Origin: Scatomorpha stercorigallinarum
GTDB lineage: Bacteria; Bacillota; Clostridia; Oscillospirales; Oscillospiraceae
NCBI GenBank assembly: GCA_944387865.1
Contig: CALXGN010000019.1
Location: 1 to 35,074 of the forward strand
Length of the DNA stretch: 35,074 bases
Direction of reading: 5' to 3'
The notes below the pieces were generated by a model. It had not been told where the DNA came from. It did not search any database and saw nothing but the letters and a program-made list of their open reading frames with translations. Shown here piece after piece: positions 32,301 to 35,074 of this stretch. How positions within the stretch are numbered: position 1 is the first letter of the stretch; each line of letters begins with the position of its first letter. Both the position numbers and the translations under genes were made by a program.

Positions 32301-32405
32301 CGAGCCGTTGGGCCCCACGATGGCGGTGATGTCCCGCTCGAAGGTGAGGCGCGTTTTGTCGGGGAAGGACTTGAAGCCCTGGATCTCGAGCGCTTTCAGG
32401 TACGT
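29379..32405 (-). CDS. smc: Chromosome segregation protein SMC, non-standard start
   Basis: SMC ATPase with Walker A GPNGSGKS, a long coiled coil, hinge (about residues 415-570, with the GGSMTGGS loop), a second coil, signature LSGGEMA and Walker B FCVMDEIEAALDEAN. The first standard start codon, GTG at 32318, would begin inside Walker A and remove the first strands. Coding identity continues upstream as LKALEIQGFKSFPDKTRL, up to codon ACG at 32405. That codon aligns with the usual first Met of M-[FY]-L-K and lies 6 nt after GAGGGA; an in-frame stop lies at 32427. CTG at 32399 is the alternative. At about 1008 residues the protein is shorter than the usual roughly 1180, with both arms reduced. 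Confidence 0.93.
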   Translation of the reverse strand, partial: TYLKALEIQGFKSFPDKTRLTFERDITAIVGPNGSGKSNISDAILWVMGEQSSKTLRGGKMQDVIFGGTAKRPAMGFAQVSLVIDNSAGILANDAEEVTITRRYYRSGESEYYINREQVRLRDVNELLMDTGMGRDGYSIIGQGRIAEIISGKSDERREVLEEAAGISRFRYRKEEAERRLARTEENLLRINDKISELELQVAPLKEQAETAKKYLALRDELRVAEVSLWMDTLDGLRRQSDTLEADLAAARDAVSAAKRELEALYGRSEALGERMRQQDVEAEAGRKRLSEAEGALSRLEAEAAVLRTNMENSRQSAERMAGEMSEQAERAAALAAQVEEKRARVGDIDARLAELAESAQSAQNVIDGRRMRIENRERESAEANDELTKQLVELRSTDSRISILMDMEKEQEGFGNAVRVVIREARHGALHGVHGSVADLVRTEGRFALAIETALGAAIQNIVVDTQNDAKRAIELLKRRDAGRATFLPLDVIRGGRLDDIPDEDDGCLGLAADLVSYDGQYRSVVENLLGRTLVAETLSEAIAISRRSRGRARIVTLDGQLIHTGGSMTGGSTAKKAGILSRRSELERLQAARGDLARQRDELSARAEELKRSLASARYELDVAAGELQGIKDEQTALAAERRATLSAAEQLELLQTGLSGDRETRERALADIEAGRESYERELAAREQSMADVRGRIEKIKAEIAAAVGKRLEVEGERTRTDRAVQEKNNAILDAERAAARLEQKKLSADMEEKQLVDKLWDGYGLSHSAAEAVRQPIESAAKANRQIAELRKAMNALGSPNLGAIDEYARVSERYEFLASQRDDVEGAKAELLGIISDVTGQMKAIFTREFAAINESFGRTFTELFGGGTAELVMEGEGDVLTCDIDIKVQPPGKALTTLTLLSGGEMAFVAIALYFAIIKVRPTPFCVMDEIEAALDEANVTRFAGHMRRISGRTQFIVITHRRGTMEEADELYGVTMQEKGVSRVIELDLETAGKQIDGVEA

Positions 32406-32484
32406 AGGTGTTCCCTCGCTTGTGATTTAGTAAAATATGCCTTTTCCGGGCGGCGCGGCGCGCCATGCCGTGGCATAGCGTACT

Positions 32485-32513
32485 ATTTTACCATGCGGCA
32501 TAGCGTTTTTCAA
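32485..32513 (-). promoter_or_regulatory. Promoter of the smc operon
   Basis: Minus strand: -35 TTGAAA (32508-32513), 17-bp spacer, -10 TAAAAT (32485-32490). It gives a leader of about 73 nt. Copies of CGCTATGCC occur in the spacer and just downstream of the -10 box, and a small ATGCC/GGCAT palindrome overlaps the second. Confidence 0.8.
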
Positions 32514-33291
32514 GCGGCAATGCGCCCCGGAGCGGCGCTGGGAAGGCGAAAAAGCCCCGGTCTCCCGGGGCTTTTTCGTGCGTTTTGTTGGTTTGTGGGG
32601 TCAGGTGGTCCCTGTGGCAGCAATCCTTGGCCCCCACGTCCACCAGGTGCTGGTCGATGCGCATCAGCAGCGCGGCCACTTCCGCGCGCGTGAGCTGCCG
32701 CTCGGGGTCGAAGCGGCCGTCGCCGCCGCCCTCGAACACGCCGCTCTTCCACATCAGCTCCACGGCCTCGCGCGCATAGTCGGGGATGGCGTCGTAGTCC
32801 ACGGGCAGGCCGTCCGTCACGGCCGCCGGGGCGTCCACGCCCAGGTATTCCAGCAGCCTCATGAGGAACAGGGCCATCTGCGCCCTCGTCACGGGGTCGT
32901 TGGGCGCGAAAAGCCCCTCGCCCACGCCAAAGGTGATGCCGCTCTCCACGGCCCAGGCCACATAGGGCTCGTACCAGCTGCCCGGCTCCACGTCCGTGAA
33001 GCCGCTGCCGCCGCTGTAGTCGTCAGGGTCTATCTGCGCCACGCGCCCCAGCACGGTGACCATCATCGCGCGGGTCATGCCGCCGTTGGGCTCAAACGCG
33101 CTGTCGGACGTGCCGTTGAATATGCCGCGGCTGACGACATAGTCCACCGCGTCGCGGAACCAGTCGCCGTCGCCAACGTCCCTGAAGCCCTCCTCGCGCC
33201 CGGCGCCGAGGGCCGAAACGGGCAGCATCGCCATAACGATGGACAGCGCCATCACGATGGCCAGCAGCCGCTTTCCCGTCCCTTTATTCAT
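32488..33291 (-). CDS. SLH-domain surface protein, C-terminus doubtful
   Basis: 267 residues. A signal peptide (Lys/Arg-rich start, hydrophobic 9-25, VSALGA near 24-29) is followed by three S-layer homology domains (FRDVGDGDWF..., FTDVEPGSWY..., and a diverged third with LTRAEVAALLMRIDQHL). SLH domains attach proteins to cell-wall polymers; no other domain is present. After about residue 215 the sequence stops looking like protein (KDCCHRDHLTPQTNK) and the frame runs through the terminator at 32549-32576 and over the smc promoter. A frameshift near the GGGGG run at about 32629-32633 would explain this. The ribosome site GGAGAG and a TATAAT box at 33356 support the start. Confidence 0.82.
   Translation of the reverse strand: MNKGTGKRLLAIVMALSIVMAMLPVSALGAGREEGFRDVGDGDWFRDAVDYVVSRGIFNGTSDSAFEPNGGMTRAMMVTVLGRVAQIDPDDYSGGSGFTDVEPGSWYEPYVAWAVESGITFGVGEGLFAPNDPVTRAQMALFLMRLLEYLGVDAPAAVTDGLPVDYDAIPDYAREAVELMWKSGVFEGGGDGRFDPERQLTRAEVAALLMRIDQHLVDVGAKDCCHRDHLTPQTNKTHEKAPGDRGFFAFPAPLRGALPLEKRYAAW
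32549..32576 (-). terminator. Intrinsic terminator of the SLH gene
   Basis: Stem AAAAAGCCCCGG (32549-32560) / CCGGGGCTTTTT (32565-32576), loop TCTC. It lies inside the nominal SLH reading frame and just upstream of the smc promoter. Confidence 0.9.
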
Positions 33292-33355
33292 CCTTACACT
33301 CTCCTCTCAGGGTCTTTCACACAAAGCCGCGCCGTCCGCGCGGCCTTCCATGGAA

Positions 33356-33361
33356 ATTATA
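33356..33361 (-). promoter_or_regulatory. -10 box upstream of the SLH gene
   Basis: TATAAT on the minus strand, about 65 nt before the start codon. No good -35 hexamer is present at 16-18 bp, so it may need an activator or another sigma factor. Confidence 0.4.
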
Positions 33362-33435
33362 ACATCAAGCCCTTCCCGGCGGCGCTGTCGTCTGCGTCAG
33401 ATACGCGCCGTTTACGTCACGCCGCGGCCCCGCCC

Positions 33436-33464
33436 TTGCCCCGCGGCGGCATTACAGGTATAAT
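33436..33464 (+). promoter_or_regulatory. Promoter of the truncated membrane gene
   Basis: -35 TTGCCC (33436-33441), 17-bp spacer, -10 TATAAT (33459-33464), about 30 nt before the chosen start codon. Confidence 0.65.
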
Positions 33465-33493
33465 GTTCGCAAAGGGCAAAAGAGGTGTCGGCC

Positions 33494-34165
33494 GTGAAGA
33501 AGAGAGTCCTGCGCTGCTGTTGCGCGGCGGTATTTTTGCTGCTGTGCGTGGCCGTGGTGCTGTTTTTACAGCGATTCGCGAATTCTGAGAGCCCCGCGAG
33601 CTATCTGGAGTGGAGCGGGATGTGGCTGGTCTCATCCGACGGGGAGGCGGAGCCTTTTTCCGCGGACAGCATCCCCGCCGCCGGCGAGGGCGGGTACTAC
33701 CGCTTTGAGGCCGAGCTCCCGGCGGACACCGCCAACGGCGAATGGCTGCTATTCGAGATAGCCAACGCGGAGATCGCCGTATATCTCGACGGGCAGGAGA
33801 TCTACCGCTCGGCCTCCCAGCCGCCGGAGGGCACGGCCAACCTGGGCCAGGCCCTGCTCCCCCTGCCCGGCAGCGGCACACTGGTGATGGAACTGCGGCC
33901 GCTGGGCCGCATGCAGGGCTTTTTCCCGCCGCTGGCGCGCCTGACGTCCGACCCCATGGACCAGGCCGGCTCCATCGCCTACGCCAACTACTATTCCCTG
34001 CCCGCCGGCGTGATGGCCGCCTTCTTCCTGCTGCTCTGTGCGCTGTTCCTGCTGGGGCTCTATAACGGCGTGGCCGCCTGGCGGCTGCTGCTGCTCATCT
34101 TCGCCTCGGCCGGCCTGGCCGTGGGCCCCATGACCGAGGGTTACGGCTCTGTTTCCCATAGTTAA
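33494..34165 (+). pseudogene. Membrane sensor-like protein cut off by the mobile element
   Basis: The remaining 223 residues have a membrane segment (8-26), an extracytoplasmic beta-rich domain (about 38-155, with LEWSGMW and the ...YYRFEAELP...EIAVYLDGQEIYRS pattern that resembles 7TMR-DISM extracellular domains), and two further membrane segments (168-190 and 195-212). The frame then ends abruptly with GYGSVSHS where more membrane helices and a cytoplasmic output domain (GGDEF or kinase in relatives) would be expected. The GTG at 33494 is chosen for its AGAGGT 7 nt upstream. Composition changes near 34,150, so the last few residues are probably encoded by inserted DNA. The family assignment is tentative. 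Confidence 0.7.
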
Positions 34166-35074
34166 GGATATGGATGCAAGTTAATCAATTTTGCCGATAA
34201 AGCGGTAGTAAATCTCAATCTCTTGCTCTCTCATACCATCTTCGCCTTTAGTGGCCTCGTGAATGACGATTTTTTCAATCAGGGTATTGAGAAGTTCGGC
34301 GGTCAGTTCCGTGGGATTGGCGTACTGCTTGATGAGAGCGACCCACTTTTCGGCATCCAGGGCAGTTTGCTGCTCTGCGGACAGCTCCGCTTGCAAGCGG
34401 CTGATCTTTTCCTCCAGCTCCAGCTGCTCTGTCTGGTACTTTTTAGTCAGCAGATTGAAGTTATACTCAGTGATGCGTCCGGCAGACCAGTCCTCATACA
34501 TTCGGACGAATTTTCCATCCACTTCTGCCTTGCGCTTTTCTGCCCGTTTCAGTTCGGATTCCTGACGCTTGGCGGCGGTCATGCGTTCCCGGTCACCGTT
34601 TTTCAAAATCTGCTGCAAGAGTTTTTCTTCGCTCAGCTGCGCCCGATGGGACCAATACTGGATTCTGGACAGCACATAGACATAGAGCGTGTCATAGCGG
34701 ATATAGTGCGCCGAGCATTGTGTCCCCATTTGTCCGTATTGGCTGCAAGTGAAGTGGCTGTACGGCGTTTTGTTCTGCCGGTTTGTGCCGAAGCGCATAG
34801 ACCAGCCACAATCTGCACATTTTACAAGACCGGCGAAAATCTGCGTTGTGGCATCCTTCTGCTGCCGCCTGCGGCTGGCGATCTGCTTTTGTACCTGCTC
34901 AAACACATCCCGGCTAATGATCGCCTCATGGGTATTTTCCACCCGAATCCATTCTTCTTTCGGCTTGCGCACCTTTTTCTTATTTTTATAAGAGATATTG
35001 GTCTGCTTATTGTGTACGCTGTTGCCGATATAGGTTTCATCTTGCAGGATACTTTTGACCTGAGCAATCGTCCA
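34141..35074. mobile_element. End of an integrated element carrying a serine recombinase
   Basis: The boundary lies somewhere in 34141-34180, between the truncated membrane gene and the recombinase stop. The right part is clearly less GC-rich than the rest of the window and uses codons such as AAA, ATT and GAA freely. The element continues beyond the right edge, and the exact attachment core cannot be fixed from one end. Confidence 0.75.
34181..35074 (-). CDS. Large serine recombinase, N-terminus outside the window
   Basis: The frame is open to the right edge, and 297 C-terminal residues are visible. Order: the end of the recombinase domain (WTIAQVKSILQDETYIGN, then EEWIRVENTHEAIISRDVFEQVQ), a zinc ribbon (LVKCADCGWSMRF ... 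FTCSQYG ... CSAHYIRYDTL), a long coiled-coil region, and the DUF4368-type end (MREQEIEIYYRFIGKID). The catalytic resolvase domain lies outside. Such recombinases integrate and excise conjugative or mobilisable elements in Firmicutes, and their gene usually sits at one end of the element, as here. The low GC content supports transfer from another genome. Confidence 0.93.
   Translation of the reverse strand, partial: WTIAQVKSILQDETYIGNSVHNKQTNISYKNKKKVRKPKEEWIRVENTHEAIISRDVFEQVQKQIASRRRQQKDATTQIFAGLVKCADCGWSMRFGTNRQNKTPYSHFTCSQYGQMGTQCSAHYIRYDTLYVYVLSRIQYWSHRAQLSEEKLLQQILKNGDRERMTAAKRQESELKRAEKRKAEVDGKFVRMYEDWSAGRITEYNFNLLTKKYQTEQLELEEKISRLQAELSAEQQTALDAEKWVALIKQYANPTELTAELLNTLIEKIVIHEATKGEDGMREQEIEIYYRFIGKID

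Noticed and set aside
29379..32318. smc starting at GTG 32318
   Set aside because: It would start inside the Walker A motif and drop conserved N-terminal strands that are still encoded upstream.
30711..32693. 660-codon open frame on the plus strand over smc
   Set aside because: Antisense to the SMC coiled coil and head, with biased composition and no start signal.
1..35074. tRNA, rRNA genes or a complete defence or biosynthetic cluster
   Set aside because: I looked in all gaps on both strands and found no cloverleaf-like sequence, rRNA segment or recognisable defence module; the mobile element's cargo lies outside the window.

Overview
The window looks like chromosome from a high-GC, spore-forming member of the Clostridia. 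The best guess is Oscillospiraceae/Oscillospirales, inferred from protein character, from spoVAC and from the Firmicutes-type gene order (smc-ftsY, nadD-yqeK-LCP-rsfS, ywiB-like gene next to argS). Most of it is ordinary core genome, densely packed, with many 1-14 nt gene overlaps. The right edge is different: from about 34,150 the base composition drops and a serine recombinase of a mobile element begins, next to a host gene that stops short.

Left part (1-8,470). A secreted or surface-type FMN-binding protein enters from the left edge. It carries two kinds of internal tandem repeat, including two nearly identical 215-residue units, and is followed by a small membrane protein. Convergent to these is a minus-strand operon prfA - tsaC/coaE (fused) - M18 aminopeptidase, with a clear promoter. 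Next is a second minus-strand operon: an unknown 172-residue protein translationally coupled to a CstA-type transporter.

Middle (8,700-19,160). Plus-strand THUMP methyltransferase and lipid kinase; a divergent XRE regulator and HTH-less S24 protein (a possible split repressor); a nitroreductase; a 37-residue membrane peptide; minus-strand DUF1934-argS; a MocR-type regulator whose expected PLP lysine is glutamine, divergent from an ECF S component (vitamin B6 uptake is a reasonable guess); and a YtrA-type GntR/ABC transporter operon ending in a zinc-ribbon protein, with a palindrome over its own -10 box.

Right part (19,067-33,300), all minus strand: a 30-residue membrane peptide, a cytoplasmic GH13 glycosidase with an operator-like promoter and leader hairpin, spoVAC without spoVAD in view, an unknown acidic protein, rpsU, and then a long housekeeping operon smc - ftsY - rdgB - yhbY - nadD/yqeK (fused) - LCP - rsfS - leuS. 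The smc gene has no ATG/GTG/TTG where its N-terminus must be; ACG sits in the expected place. Upstream is an SLH-domain protein whose reading frame runs through its own terminator and into the smc promoter.

Right edge (33,436-35,074). The N-terminal part of a membrane sensor-like protein is cut off after its third membrane segment, next to the 3' end of a large serine recombinase that leaves the window. I found no CRISPR array, tRNA, rRNA or complete new defence system. The best leads are the smc start, the MocR lysine loss, the repeated FMN protein and the recombinase junction.
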